Position numbers and translations under genes: made by a program. This document shows positions 54,660 through 63,564 of a stretch of DNA of 64,000 bases, piece after piece (the first letter of the stretch is position 1; each line of letters opens with the position of its first letter). A model generated the notes under the pieces. It was not told the origin of the DNA and searched no databases. It saw only the letters and a program-made list of their open reading frames with translations. Source of the stretch: Natrialba sp. SSL1 (lineage in GTDB: Archaea > Halobacteriota > Halobacteria > Halobacteriales > Natrialbaceae); NCBI RefSeq assembly GCF_001861355.1, contig NZ_MASN01000030.1, positions 186,001 through 250,000 of the forward strand, written 5' to 3'.

Positions 54660-55146
54660 GTGACGGAACGCGGCCGCTGTCGGTACCGAGTCGTGTGCTG
54701 ATCGACGACTGACACCAGATTGGTGTACAGTCGCGGGTAATTCCTGGTCCAATCGGTGGTTCTGTCGGGAGTGGCGACCCACAGTGAGCCGGCGATACCG
54801 AACGGATGCAGTTTGCTCAGCGGCGAGACCGTTTGTTTTGGACCCCCCGTTGATGTACTAACGTACACACCGACTGTATTATCAGATTTGAAACCGATTT
54901 ATGCCCATACGGTTGTAAAGCTTGTGGCCGATCTGTGATTCAGCTGGTGGCCAAAAGCGAACCGACAGACACGCTGGAGGGTGTTTCGGGCTGTAAACGG
55001 TCTCGGAACGCTGTCAGAGCAAGTGCTGGTCGACTGGACGGTGATCGACTTTCCCGTCATCACTGGCCGTCCCCGACTGACTCTCGCCGTCTCCCGCTAT
55101 CCCTGGCTATCCCCGGCCGTCTCTCGCCGGCCACAGCCACCATCCG
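54660..55146. other. Intergenic region between cheR and cheY
   Basis: A 60-codon frame exists (54756-54938), but it has no haloarchaeal protein character and I do not call it. AT-rich GATTTGAAACCGATTTATGCCC near 54887 resembles a promoter with nothing clear downstream. The tract at 55075-55130 repeats CCCGCTATCCCTGGCTATCCCCGG-like words (shown here as CTATCCC units). Confidence 0.4.
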
Positions 55147-55183
55147 TAGTAGCCACCGCAAGCAACTACACACCTGATCGCAC
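55147..55183 (+). repeat. TAGTAGCCAC interspersed repeat, copy 1
   Basis: These 37 bases match the inverted copy near 63.4 kb at 31 of 37 positions, with blocks TAGTAGCCAC, GCAAG, CACAC and TGATCGCAC shared. This copy lies 107 bases before cheY. See the inverted pair at 63232-63433. Confidence 0.6.
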
Positions 55184-55255
55184 GACAGAGGCACGTTCGA
55201 AGACCGCCACGCCGTCAGTGGATTCCAGTCGGTCGAGTGTCACCATCTTGGTCAA

Positions 55256-55265
55256 TATTATTAAG
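55256..55265 (+). promoter_or_regulatory. TATA box of the cheY-cheC operon
   Basis: TATTATTAAG lies about 29 bases before ATG 55290 within a strongly AT-rich patch, consistent with a leaderless or very short-leader mRNA. Confidence 0.6.
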
Positions 55266-55289
55266 TAATCTGCGTGTATTGACTCGGTC

Positions 55290-55646
55290 ATGGATGTGCT
55301 GATCACGGACGACTCCGGCTTCATGCGGGATCTTCTCCGTGAAATTTTGGAAGAAGACCACACCATCGTCGGTGAGGCCGAAAACGGGGTCGAGGCCGTC
55401 GAACTCTATCAGGAAGAACAGCCGGACATCGTCTTCATGGACATCGTGATGCCGATCAAAGACGGCATCGAGGCGACCGACGAGATTACGGATATGGATC
55501 CGAGCGCGAAAGTCGTCATGTGCACCAGCGTCGAGCAGGCCGAGCAGATGAAAGACTCGATCAAGGCCGGTGCCGAGGGCTACATCACGAAACCGTTCCA
55601 GAAGGAAAGTGTCCTCGAGGAACTCAACAGCATCGCGGCCGGGTAA
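55290..55646 (+). CDS. cheY: Chemotaxis response regulator CheY
   Basis: This 118-residue single receiver domain has the acidic pair Asp7-Asp8, phospho-acceptor Asp51 (VFMDIVMP), Thr79 (MCTS) and Lys101 (ITKPF). In archaea phosphorylated CheY acts on the archaellum motor through the adaptor CheF, whose gene is about 1.5 kb to the right. It is followed after 6 bases by the CheC gene, whose product dephosphorylates it. Confidence 0.97.
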   Translation: MDVLITDDSGFMRDLLREILEEDHTIVGEAENGVEAVELYQEEQPDIVFMDIVMPIKDGIEATDEITDMDPSAKVVMCTSVEQAEQMKDSIKAGAEGYITKPFQKESVLEELNSIAAG

Positions 55647-55652
55647 TCCGCC

Positions 55653-56870
55653 ATGGAAATCGATATTCGCGAGCTCGAGACCTACCAGGAGCTCGCTCAC
55701 GACGGCGCACAATCGGCTGCCGAGTCACTCTCGCAACTGACGGGGATCAGTACGAGCGTCCAGGTGACGAACGTCTCGCTCATGTCCTCCTCGGACCTTC
55801 AGTACGAGTTCATCGGCAACGAGTTCGCCGGCGTCAACATCGACCTCTCCGGTGAAATCTCGGGCGAGGTCGTCCTCGCGTTCGACGAACAGGGACGGAA
55901 AGCGATCACGGACAAACTCGTCCCGGCGGACGACCCGGAGAAGAAAAAGAGCAGCATCGAGGAAGTCGGCAACATCATGTCCAGCGGCTTCGTCGACGGC
56001 TGGGCGAACTACCTGAACGCGAAGATCAAGAGTTCGCCGCCGTCGTACATTCAGGGCACTGGGACCGACGTCCTGCCAAAGTCCGCGACAACCGAAGACA
56101 ACTATCTGTTCGTCTTTCGAAGCCGCGTCGAAGCCGCCGATGAAGGCGTCAACGAACCGATCGACTTCCGGATCTTGCTCGTTCCCGAATCGAGCTCACT
56201 CGAGCGCGCCTTCGAGCCGCGGACCGACGACATCGTCTCGGTGGAGAAGCTCAAGGTCTTCAACGACATGACCAAGGAGGGCGCAGAGAAGGCCGCAACG
56301 AACATCACGTCGATGACCGGCATCGACACGACGGTCGAAATCAGTCGCCTGACGCTGGTGCCGATCGAAGATATTCCGGCGGAGGTCGGCAACAAGCGCT
56401 ACGTCGGGACCGTCATGCCGTTCGACGGCAAGTTCAGCGGGAACCTGGTCATTCTGTTCGACCAGCCGTCCGGACGGGCGGTCGTCGACTCCCTCGTCCC
56501 GATGGAAACCGACGAACAGTGGGGCTCCGTCGAACAGGGCGCGCTGAAGGAACTCGGCAACATCATGACCAGCGGCTTCGTCGACGGCTGGGCGAACGTG
56601 TTGAACGCCGAAATCAAACACGAACCGCCGCAGTTCGTCGCCGACACCGGCTCGTCGATCATGACGCCGATCACGTCCAAGATGGCCGAAACCGACGACC
56701 ACGCGTTCATGCTCGACTCGAACATCCAGACCAACAGCGACCAGGTGTTCACCTGCCAGATGCTCGCCCTGCCGCGCCGGTCCGAACTCAAGCAGGCGCT
56801 CGGTGACCTGCTCATCGAGAACTCGGAGAACACGAGCGTCGATCCAGCGGAACTGTTCGACCGCCAGTAG
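55653..56870 (+). CDS. cheC: Double-domain CheC phosphatase
   Basis: This 405-residue protein contains two tandem CheC domains, about 1-195 and 205-395. Each has its own complete active-site signature: EEVGNIMSSGFVDGWANYLN in the first and KELGNIMTSGFVDGWANVLN in the second, with the catalytic Glu and Asn in each. CheC dephosphorylates CheY and binds CheD. Most CheC proteins have about 200 residues and one domain, so this is a fusion of two. It is co-transcribed with cheY. Confidence 0.93.
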   Translation: MEIDIRELETYQELAHDGAQSAAESLSQLTGISTSVQVTNVSLMSSSDLQYEFIGNEFAGVNIDLSGEISGEVVLAFDEQGRKAITDKLVPADDPEKKKSSIEEVGNIMSSGFVDGWANYLNAKIKSSPPSYIQGTGTDVLPKSATTEDNYLFVFRSRVEAADEGVNEPIDFRILLVPESSSLERAFEPRTDDIVSVEKLKVFNDMTKEGAEKAATNITSMTGIDTTVEISRLTLVPIEDIPAEVGNKRYVGTVMPFDGKFSGNLVILFDQPSGRAVVDSLVPMETDEQWGSVEQGALKELGNIMTSGFVDGWANVLNAEIKHEPPQFVADTGSSIMTPITSKMAETDDHAFMLDSNIQTNSDQVFTCQMLALPRRSELKQALGDLLIENSENTSVDPAELFDRQ

Positions 56871-56960
56871 TAGCGCGTCTCGAGTCACCTGTTCTATTTG
56901 GCCTCTGTCCCGCTTCACAGCACAGCGACAGCCGACGCGACCGAAGCGCACAGCTCACAG

Positions 56961-57012
56961 CCGCGGTTCGGTTCCGCGGTTCAGATCCGCGATTCAGTGC
57001 CGCGGTTCAGCT
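56961..57012. repeat. 13-bp tandem repeat, four units
   Basis: CCGCGGTTCGGTT, CCGCGGTTCAGAT, CCGCGATTCAGTG and CCGCGGTTCAGCT follow each other without gaps. They lie between the convergent cheC and cheF genes. The CCGCGG cores are palindromic, so the RNA could fold into a terminator-like structure for either direction. Confidence 0.75.
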
Positions 57013-57104
57013 CTGATCTGAAGCGAACAGGAGTACAGACACAATCGAGGCACAAGGAGAGACAGCCACCACACCGCCACTACAGAACGCCCACCTGGCA
57101 AGAC

Positions 57105-57989
57105 TCAGGCGTTCACGTCCTCGATCCGCTCGCTCACGATAATCCGCCCCTTCGACGTCAGCGACAGACCGCTTGCGTTCTCGAGTACCAGATCCTTGTT
57201 CTGCACCGAATTCAGCACGTTCGTCACGTACGCCGGGTCGCCGTCCAGCATGTTCGTAAAGTCGATATCGCCGCCAGTCGCGTGAATCCCGACCAGTACG
57301 CGCTTTTCGGGATTCGTCAGTTCGATGTCGGCGACCTCCTCGCGCAGCTCGTCGAACTCGAGTCGGAGGAAGCGCCCGAGCAGGTTGACGTACTGGCTCT
57401 TGGCGGGGGAGATAAGCGATGTCGTCGTCAGGCCGGCGTCGGTGTCCGTGTCGATGTACTTGACGACCAGCGTGACGCGGTCGGCGCTCTCGCCGAGTTT
57501 GTTCGAGCGCTGGATTCGCATCACAGTCTCGACGTCGAAGCTGAAGGTTTCGCGCTTGGTCGTCACCTCGATCCGTCGGTTTTTGATGCGGATCTTCCCG
57601 GGGACGACGGGCGTATCCTTCACGCGACCACCGACGCGTGCGGGGTGTTTGACCGCTGCTTTGCGGCCGTTGAGGAGACAGCGAAAGAGAATTGCGACGA
57701 AGGTGTCGACGGTTTCGCCCGTGCTCTCGATGACGGCGCTTCGGGTCTGGCCGTCGTCGTTGTAGCCGATTGTCACCGTGTCGTCGAAGAACTGCTTGAC
57801 GTGGCTGGGGACGTTCCCGACGTTGACATCGATGACTGTGGAGAGCGGAATCGTCGTCTTATCGTCGTTCGTCGCGAGGACCAGGCGGCGTTTCGTCATG
57901 ATGATTCGTCCCGACGTGGGCGTACCCGGAGATTCCCCGTGATTACGGAAGAACCGGCCGGTAAAGTCGGCAACGACGTCTTCTGACAT
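57105..57989 (-). CDS. cheF: CheF, adaptor between the chemotaxis system and the archaellum
   Basis: This 294-residue protein is of the archaea-specific CheF family. It has an N-terminal PH-like module (VVADFTGRFF, GRIIMTKRRLVLATND), a second similar module (GKIRIKNRRIEVTTKRETF) and a C-terminal winged-helix-like part (TNPEKRVLVGIHATGG). CheF carries the CheY signal to the archaellum motor (shown for Halobacterium and Haloferax). It is the last gene of the arlCDE-arlH-arlI-cheF run, 80 bases after arlI. Confidence 0.94.
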   Translation of the reverse strand: MSEDVVADFTGRFFRNHGESPGTPTSGRIIMTKRRLVLATNDDKTTIPLSTVIDVNVGNVPSHVKQFFDDTVTIGYNDDGQTRSAVIESTGETVDTFVAILFRCLLNGRKAAVKHPARVGGRVKDTPVVPGKIRIKNRRIEVTTKRETFSFDVETVMRIQRSNKLGESADRVTLVVKYIDTDTDAGLTTTSLISPAKSQYVNLLGRFLRLEFDELREEVADIELTNPEKRVLVGIHATGGDIDFTNMLDGDPAYVTNVLNSVQNKDLVLENASGLSLTSKGRIIVSERIEDVNA

Positions 57990-58069
57990 GACAGGTCCTT
58001 CTCGTCGAAATCTCTTAGCTCTTTACACGTTTTCGTCGCCGCAGTTGCGAGGAAGAACGGCCACAGCCG

Positions 58070-59743
58070 CTAGTCCGGGCGCGTCACGTGGAACGGCAGG
58101 CCCTCGACACCGTCGCGCTGGAAGGAGTCGATGGTGTCGTTCACCTCGTGGTAGGCCAGGATGTTCTCCTGAATCATCCGCTCGATGATGTCCGAACGGA
58201 ACTGCAGGTCGTCGTAGATGTCACGCGTGTCGGCGTAGCCGAGCAGGGTCGCGATCTGTTCTTCTAACACGTAGGAGTTGTTCATCCCCTGGAAGACGAT
58301 CTCGTCCTCGACGGGGTCCCAGTAGAACACCTGCCGGGTGACGACGCCGTCCATCTGCTCGGAGTAGCCTTCGATCTCCTGGACCGAAGTCACGCGACGC
58401 AGGACGTCGTCGCCCTGCTTGACGCGGTTCTGGAACAGCGCCACGTCGGCGTTGTCCATGAACGTCTCGGGGACGTTGATCGGGTCCCCCGTAAATCGCT
58501 GGATCATCGAGACGATGTCGCTCGCGTGGAAGGTCAGCATGACCGGGTGACCGGTCTGGGCCGCCTGGAACGCCATGCGACCCTCCTCACCACGAACCTC
58601 ACCCACGACGATGTACTCGGGACGCGAACGCAACGCGGCCTCGACCAGGTTGAACATGTCGACGTCCGCGCTGTCCTCGCTGCGACTCTCACGGGTGAGG
58701 AGCTGCTGCCACGTGTCGTGTGGCGGGAGCACCTCAGCGGTGTCCTCCGCGGTGTAGATCTTCGAGTCCCGCGGAATGAACGACATGATCGAGTTCAGCG
58801 TCGTCGTCTTCCCGGATGCCGTCTCGCCGACGACGAACACCGTTCGCTCGTTCTCCAGACAGAGCCAGAGGTACGCCGCCAGCTCGGGCGAGAGCGTCCC
58901 CCAGTTCGTAATCTGGGTGACCGAGAGGGGCACCTCGTCGCCCTGACGAATCGTCAGGGAGGGGCCCTTCACGCTCACGTCGTCGCTGTAGATCACGTTC
59001 AGACGCGAACCGTCGGGCAGCGTCGAGTCGACGATCGGCTCGGCGTCGGTCATCGGATTTCCAATACGCTCACCCATGTTCGAGAGCCAGCGGTCGAACT
59101 CGTCTTGCGTGCCGAAATCGACCGTCGTCTCGACCATCCCGTAGACGCCGTGATCGACGTAACACTCGTTGGGGCCGATCACGTGAATGTCCTCGTTCGC
59201 CGGGTCGCGCATGACCGGCTCGAGTGGCCCCAGGCCAACGATGTCTCGATTCAGCCGGTAGCGGATATTCTCGTAGGTTTCCTGTGGAATCTCCTGAATA
59301 CCCGGATGGAAACGGACCTTGAGCCGTTCGACAATGTTCTCGACCTCGTTGCCCTTGATGTGGGTCGTCTCGCTCAGCAACTCCTCGATTCGGTCGCTGT
59401 ACTCTGCGTCCTTCTCGGGTGCCACCTTGGTCGCACTTCGGCGAAGCAGCGAGTCTTTGACCGTCGAAAACACCGACTGTTCCTCGTCCGACAGCGTCGG
59501 CTCGACCGCGAAGTACTGCATCTTCGTTCCCACGTCGCCGTAAACGTGACTGTAGATCGGGCCACCGACCGGATAGAGGACGTTCGGATGCGGCGTCTCG
59601 TACTCCGCAGAGGGTTCGTCGATCAGCACCGGGAATTCGCCCGTAATCTGCCTGAACTTCTTCAGGTGCTCGCGCAGGTGTGGACGACGTGCAGCCAGCT
59701 CCTGAAGCTCGTCCGACGGCTTCGGCGTTCCCATTTCCGTCAT
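58070..59743 (-). CDS. arlI: Archaellum motor and assembly ATPase ArlI (FlaI)
   Basis: This 557-residue ATPase of the type IV/II secretion superfamily powers archaellum assembly and rotation. Visible motifs are the N-terminal family region (PYP-type, PLEPVMRDPANEDIHVIG), Walker A GETASGKTT, the Asp/Glu box IYTAEDTAEV, Walker B VVGEVRGEE and the His box TFHASD. An AAGGTGAC Shine-Dalgarno lies 6 bases before the ATG. The arlH stop is only 14 bases upstream. The usual partner arlJ is not adjacent; cheF follows instead. Confidence 0.96.
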   Translation of the reverse strand: MTEMGTPKPSDELQELAARRPHLREHLKKFRQITGEFPVLIDEPSAEYETPHPNVLYPVGGPIYSHVYGDVGTKMQYFAVEPTLSDEEQSVFSTVKDSLLRRSATKVAPEKDAEYSDRIEELLSETTHIKGNEVENIVERLKVRFHPGIQEIPQETYENIRYRLNRDIVGLGPLEPVMRDPANEDIHVIGPNECYVDHGVYGMVETTVDFGTQDEFDRWLSNMGERIGNPMTDAEPIVDSTLPDGSRLNVIYSDDVSVKGPSLTIRQGDEVPLSVTQITNWGTLSPELAAYLWLCLENERTVFVVGETASGKTTTLNSIMSFIPRDSKIYTAEDTAEVLPPHDTWQQLLTRESRSEDSADVDMFNLVEAALRSRPEYIVVGEVRGEEGRMAFQAAQTGHPVMLTFHASDIVSMIQRFTGDPINVPETFMDNADVALFQNRVKQGDDVLRRVTSVQEIEGYSEQMDGVVTRQVFYWDPVEDEIVFQGMNNSYVLEEQIATLLGYADTRDIYDDLQFRSDIIERMIQENILAYHEVNDTIDSFQRDGVEGLPFHVTRPD

Positions 59744-59757
59744 GCCACGGTCACCTT

Positions 59758-60516
59758 CTAGGCAACACTCCGGTTCTCGATCACGATGCCTGTTCCGGAC
59801 CGCACCGAGTACCCGATCCGGTCACCGACCTGTTCGCCCATCCCCGCAAATCGCTTGATGAACAGCTGCCGGCGGATGTCGTTCCCGACCTCGATCATCT
59901 CGAGTTCGATGAACACGTCCGCGATCGATCGGAACGGCCCGATCGCCTCCTCGCCGACGGTCGACGGGTCGACCGTTAGCACGACGATTTTCCCCTGCGA
60001 GATCACGTCGCGTAGGAACGAAATGATCTCCAGGGCGGCCTGGCGTTCTTCGTTCTGGCGAACCAGCGCCTCGAACTTCGGATCGTTTCGGAGAATCGCG
60101 TCGAAGGTGTCGATGATGATGACGTCGGCAGACCAGAGGGTTTCTTCGTCCATCAGATCCGTCAACAGATCCTGGCGCGTTTGCTCCTCGTCGGTTGACG
60201 AGAGCACGCTACCACTGTCGAGGTCGCCGTGGAGGAACAGCATATTCTCGAAGAGGAGGTGCTCCTCGACGTTATAATTCAACGAATCCATCTGATCGAC
60301 GAAGCCCTTGACCTCGAGCTCCGTCGAGAGAAACGTCACGGACTTCTCCGTCTCACAGAGGCCGTACGCAAAGCGCTGTGAGATGGCGCTCTTGCCGGCA
60401 CCGTAGTCGCCTTCCATCAGTACGATACTTCCAGTCGGGATACCGCCCCCGAGTTCCTTGTTCAGTCGGTCGCGGTCGTCGAGACCGAGTGAGAAGATAT
60501 TTTTAAACTGACTCAT
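59758..60516 (-). CDS. arlH: Archaellum KaiC-like ATPase ArlH (FlaH)
   Basis: This 252-residue RecA/KaiC-like protein has Walker [10 protein letters not shown] near residues 36-44 and Walker B-like [11 protein letters not shown]. It begins [19 protein letters not shown]. ArlH binds ATP and assembles with ArlI inside the archaellum base. It is transcribed with arlI and lies 78 bases after the arlCDE fusion gene, where arlF and arlG would normally be. Confidence 0.95.
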   Translation of the reverse strand: MSQFKNIFSLGLDDRDRLNKELGGGIPTGSIVLMEGDYGAGKSAISQRFAYGLCETEKSVTFLSTELEVKGFVDQMDSLNYNVEEHLLFENMLFLHGDLDSGSVLSSTDEEQTRQDLLTDLMDEETLWSADVIIIDTFDAILRNDPKFEALVRQNEERQAALEIISFLRDVISQGKIVVLTVDPSTVGEEAIGPFRSIADVFIELEMIEVGNDIRRQLFIKRFAGMGEQVGDRIGYSVRSGTGIVIENRSVA

Positions 60517-60594
60517 CGTCTCTCGTCTTCGCCTTGACTCGTGGCTCGTTCTCCGGGCTCTTCAGTCTACTTGCTCGTGGCTCGTCCACGGCGA

Positions 60595-63069
60595 TTACTG
60601 TTCCTGTTCGGGCTCACGAGCCTGTTCGCGCTCGTCAGCCGCCTCCTCGCGGTCGGTTCCACGCTCACGGCCGATGTCAAACTCCTCCGGGGCGAGCAGA
60701 AGCTTGATCCGCTCGACCTGCCAGCCCTCGAGATCGGCTGGCTCGTCCGAAACGACGAGCGGCTTTGCAATTTCGGCCCGGGATCCGCGGTCGACGCCAC
60801 CGGTGGCCGCGCGCGTGTTGCACAGTCTGGCACCGGACTCCGAGAGCACGACATCCGAGTCCACCCAGATCATCTGCCCGCCATCCGTCACTTCCGCTGC
60901 CGGCTCGACTCGCTCGTCCGCCGGTTCGTTGCGGTGATCCGGATCCGTCGTATCCGCCTCTGCCTCCTCGATGAAGATTTTCTGTGCGCCGCTGGACTCG
61001 AGTTCGGTGTCGCCCGCCGTTGCGGTCGTCGCTGCTGTCCCATCGGTATCCGCACCCGAGGTCGAGTCGACCTCGCTGTCACCGTCGGTCTGGTCGGTCG
61101 AGGCGGTCTCGTCTCCCGCAGCCGCGAACGGATCGAGCGGTTCGTCCGTAGTGAACTCGAGTTCGATGTCGTCTGCATCGGCAGTGCCATCGGCACCGTC
61201 TTCGATAGATGTCTCGTCCTCGAATGTCCCCTCGGGAGAGTCGTGGGTGTCGTGGGTGTCGTGGGTGTCGAGTGCACCGTCAGCGTGCTCGCCGGCGTCC
61301 GTCACTGCAACCGATTCAGGGGCAGACTCGTGGTTGGTGGTGGTAGCAGTCGATTCGTCGAAGGTGAGTTCTGCGCCGGAAGCGCCGGCAGCCAGTTCGT
61401 CCGTCTCGGTTGTAGCCGACACGTCGTCGACTGGTGGCGCTGTGTCCGAGTCGGGGGACGTGCCGGTCTCGCTGGACTTGTCGGTCTCAGCCGTCTCCGC
61501 CTCTGGCCGGTGTTGCTCAGCCGCGGCCATCGCCTGTTCGACCGTGATACCTTCGTCTTCGACCCACACGTCGAACGGCCGGCGCTTCTTTTCCGGCGTC
61601 GCGATCTGGCTGATCCACCAGAGGCTTCGCTTGTGGTCGACGCCGAGCGAGGAGTGCGGTTCCGGGTCGCCGATGTCCGGGCCGCCGCCGAATCCGTTCA
61701 ACACCGTCTGGAGGTGTGACTCGACCGACGTGCTCACCCAGTGGATCGACTCGTAGAAACAAAGCGTCCGGGCCGCGCCGTTGAGACCCAGTTCGGAGAC
61801 CAGGTACTCGAGCCAGTCCATGACGACGAACTCGGTGTCGTACTCGGAGGGAATGGTTTCGAGATATGGGCGGCCGCCGTCGTCCCACACCGGGTGTTCG
61901 AGGCTGTCGGGGGCGTGTTCCGTGGAATCGTCGGTCGTGAGGGGATCGGCGTTGGTGTCGGTACCAGCATCAGCGTCGCCAGCAGCATCTGCATCGACGT
62001 CGTCGATCAACGAGGTCTCATCCGTCGACTCGTCATCGACTGCGAGGTCGTCAGCAAACGACTCGTCGTCGAGGTCGTCCTCGAGTGGATCCGTCCCTTC
62101 TGTGGCGCTCTGGTCCGCTGGCTCGTTGCCACCGTCCTCAGCCCCCGCCGCTGCATCGCCGTCCCAGTCGGCGTCGCCGGAGTCGTATTCGGATTTCAGT
62201 TCATCGAACGACAGGTCATCGTCACCACCGGAGTCAGCGTTCGCATCGAGGTCGTCGTCTGCGTCTGCGTCCATGCTCATATCGTCCTCCAGGTCGTCGA
62301 ACTCGTCGTCATCCTCGAACTCCTCATCGTCGTCGATGATGCTCTCGTCCAGGAAATCGTCGGCTTCGGCGTTCGCGATATCCTCATCGATCGCCTCGTC
62401 CTCCTCGTCGCCGTCGTTACTGTCGAACAGACTCTGTCCGCCGAAATCGCCGCTTCCAGCGGCACCGCCGCCGGCCATCGAATCAGTGAGGGTATCGCCC
62501 TCGACGAACGGGTTGACACCCTGGGTCACCATCTCGTAGACCTCGAGGAGTTTCCGGATGTTCTCCTCGATATCGTCGAGCGATTCGCTGATCTTTTCGT
62601 TCTCGCTCTGGACGGTGTTCACCGTCGAAGAAAGCGAGCCGACGCTGTTCTCCATCTCTTCGACGCGCGCTTCGACCTCACTCGAGACGGTGCCGCCGCC
62701 GTCGTCCATGGCGTCCATCCCGTCCATCGACCCCATATCGTCCATATCACCCATCTCGGACATCTCGCCCATGCCGTCCATCGACATCGAGTCGTCGTCG
62801 AGGAAGTCATCCCCACCGCCGTCGAGATCGCCGTCGAGGTCACCGCCGAGGTCGCCATCGTCAAAGAGATCGTCGTTACCGGTGCCATCGCCGCCGTTCC
62901 CCCCGGCGGCGCTCTCAGTTCGCGCACCTGGGAGCAACTCGTCGTCGCTCATGCTGCCGGCGAGGTCACCACCGATGATGTCGTCGCTATCGTTCCCGGA
63001 GTTCGAGCGACCACTGGCGCCGTCGCCATCGCCGTCTCCGAGTATGTTGCCGATTATCGAGAGTACCAT
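60595..63069 (-). CDS. arlCDE: Fused archaellum cytosolic ring protein ArlC/D/E
   Basis: This 824-residue acidic protein contains an ArlC-like coiled coil at about 128-190 (VEARVEEMENSVGSL, LLEVYEMVTQGVNPFVE) and an ArlD/E domain at about 398-490 (YLETIPSEYDTEFVVMDWLEYL, FYESIHWVST, SLWWISQIA). These regions recruit chemotaxis signals and sit around the motor. Between and after them lie long disordered Asp-rich segments, with a Met/Asp/Gly repeat at about 94-122. About 330 residues follow the ArlD/E domain, with a conserved-looking end (GGQMIWVDSDVVLSE, WQVERIKLLLAPEEFD). It is longer than single ArlC, D or E proteins because of fusion and linkers. Confidence 0.92.
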   Translation of the reverse strand: MVLSIIGNILGDGDGDGASGRSNSGNDSDDIIGGDLAGSMSDDELLPGARTESAAGGNGGDGTGNDDLFDDGDLGGDLDGDLDGGGDDFLDDDSMSMDGMGEMSEMGDMDDMGSMDGMDAMDDGGGTVSSEVEARVEEMENSVGSLSSTVNTVQSENEKISESLDDIEENIRKLLEVYEMVTQGVNPFVEGDTLTDSMAGGGAAGSGDFGGQSLFDSNDGDEEDEAIDEDIANAEADDFLDESIIDDDEEFEDDDEFDDLEDDMSMDADADDDLDANADSGGDDDLSFDELKSEYDSGDADWDGDAAAGAEDGGNEPADQSATEGTDPLEDDLDDESFADDLAVDDESTDETSLIDDVDADAAGDADAGTDTNADPLTTDDSTEHAPDSLEHPVWDDGGRPYLETIPSEYDTEFVVMDWLEYLVSELGLNGAARTLCFYESIHWVSTSVESHLQTVLNGFGGGPDIGDPEPHSSLGVDHKRSLWWISQIATPEKKRRPFDVWVEDEGITVEQAMAAAEQHRPEAETAETDKSSETGTSPDSDTAPPVDDVSATTETDELAAGASGAELTFDESTATTTNHESAPESVAVTDAGEHADGALDTHDTHDTHDSPEGTFEDETSIEDGADGTADADDIELEFTTDEPLDPFAAAGDETASTDQTDGDSEVDSTSGADTDGTAATTATAGDTELESSGAQKIFIEEAEADTTDPDHRNEPADERVEPAAEVTDGGQMIWVDSDVVLSESGARLCNTRAATGGVDRGSRAEIAKPLVVSDEPADLEGWQVERIKLLLAPEEFDIGRERGTDREEAADEREQAREPEQEQ

Positions 63070-63231
63070 GGTGAACCTGTTCCGCTGGCGTCTACCGCTC
63101 GCTCACTCGTTGCCATCCCCGGTCGGCCACCGAACAGAACCCGCGTGCTGGCTCGGCGCTCCGGATGGCTACGAGTCGTCATTCAGGAAAACTATGACAA
63201 CCTACGTATTAAGTAATTGTGGCCGATTGGA

Positions 63232-63433
63232 CTGTTATAGTAACAACAGCAACTATTTACACACTGATCGCACGACGGCAGCGCGGTTCGGAGCGAGCGC
63301 GGTTCGGAGCGAACGAAGTGAGTGAGAACCGCGGACACCGAGCGGGGAACAGCGTGACCCGCGAGCAAGTGGAACGAGTGAGAACCGCGGAAGTGCGATC
63401 ACGTGTGCATTGACTTGCAGTGGCTACTATAGG
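63232..63433. repeat. Inverted pair of TAGTAGCCAC-type repeats flanking a 16-bp tandem duplication
   Basis: The left arm (63234-63272) and the right arm (63394-63433, reverse orientation) share ATAGTA, GCAA, ACACA and TGATCGCAC blocks. Between them lie two perfect copies of GCGCGGTTCGGAGCGA (63281-63296 and 63297-63312) and two copies of GTGAGAACCGCGGA. A related single copy lies before cheY at 55147. The remaining parts of 63070-63564 hold no gene; TACGTATTAAGTAA near 63204 may be the arlCDE promoter on the minus strand. Confidence 0.6.
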
Positions 63434-63564
63434 TTCCGAACGGCCGGATTCTCTCGCCACACCGCCCGTGTGTTCGCCGACCAGCAATTCCACCGTTCTC
63501 ACGCCGCTCACCCGAACAAAGGTTTCTTTTCGATTGCCCTCGAACTCCGACTATCGATCGTTCC

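Noticed and set aside
54756-54938. A 60-codon frame between cheR and cheY
   Set aside because: It has no start context, no acidic bias and no recognisable family.
61741-63216. A 491-codon plus-strand ORF opposite arlCDE
   Set aside because: It mirrors the Asp-rich codons of arlCDE as Ile/Val/Ser runs; the minus strand carries the recognisable archaellum domains.
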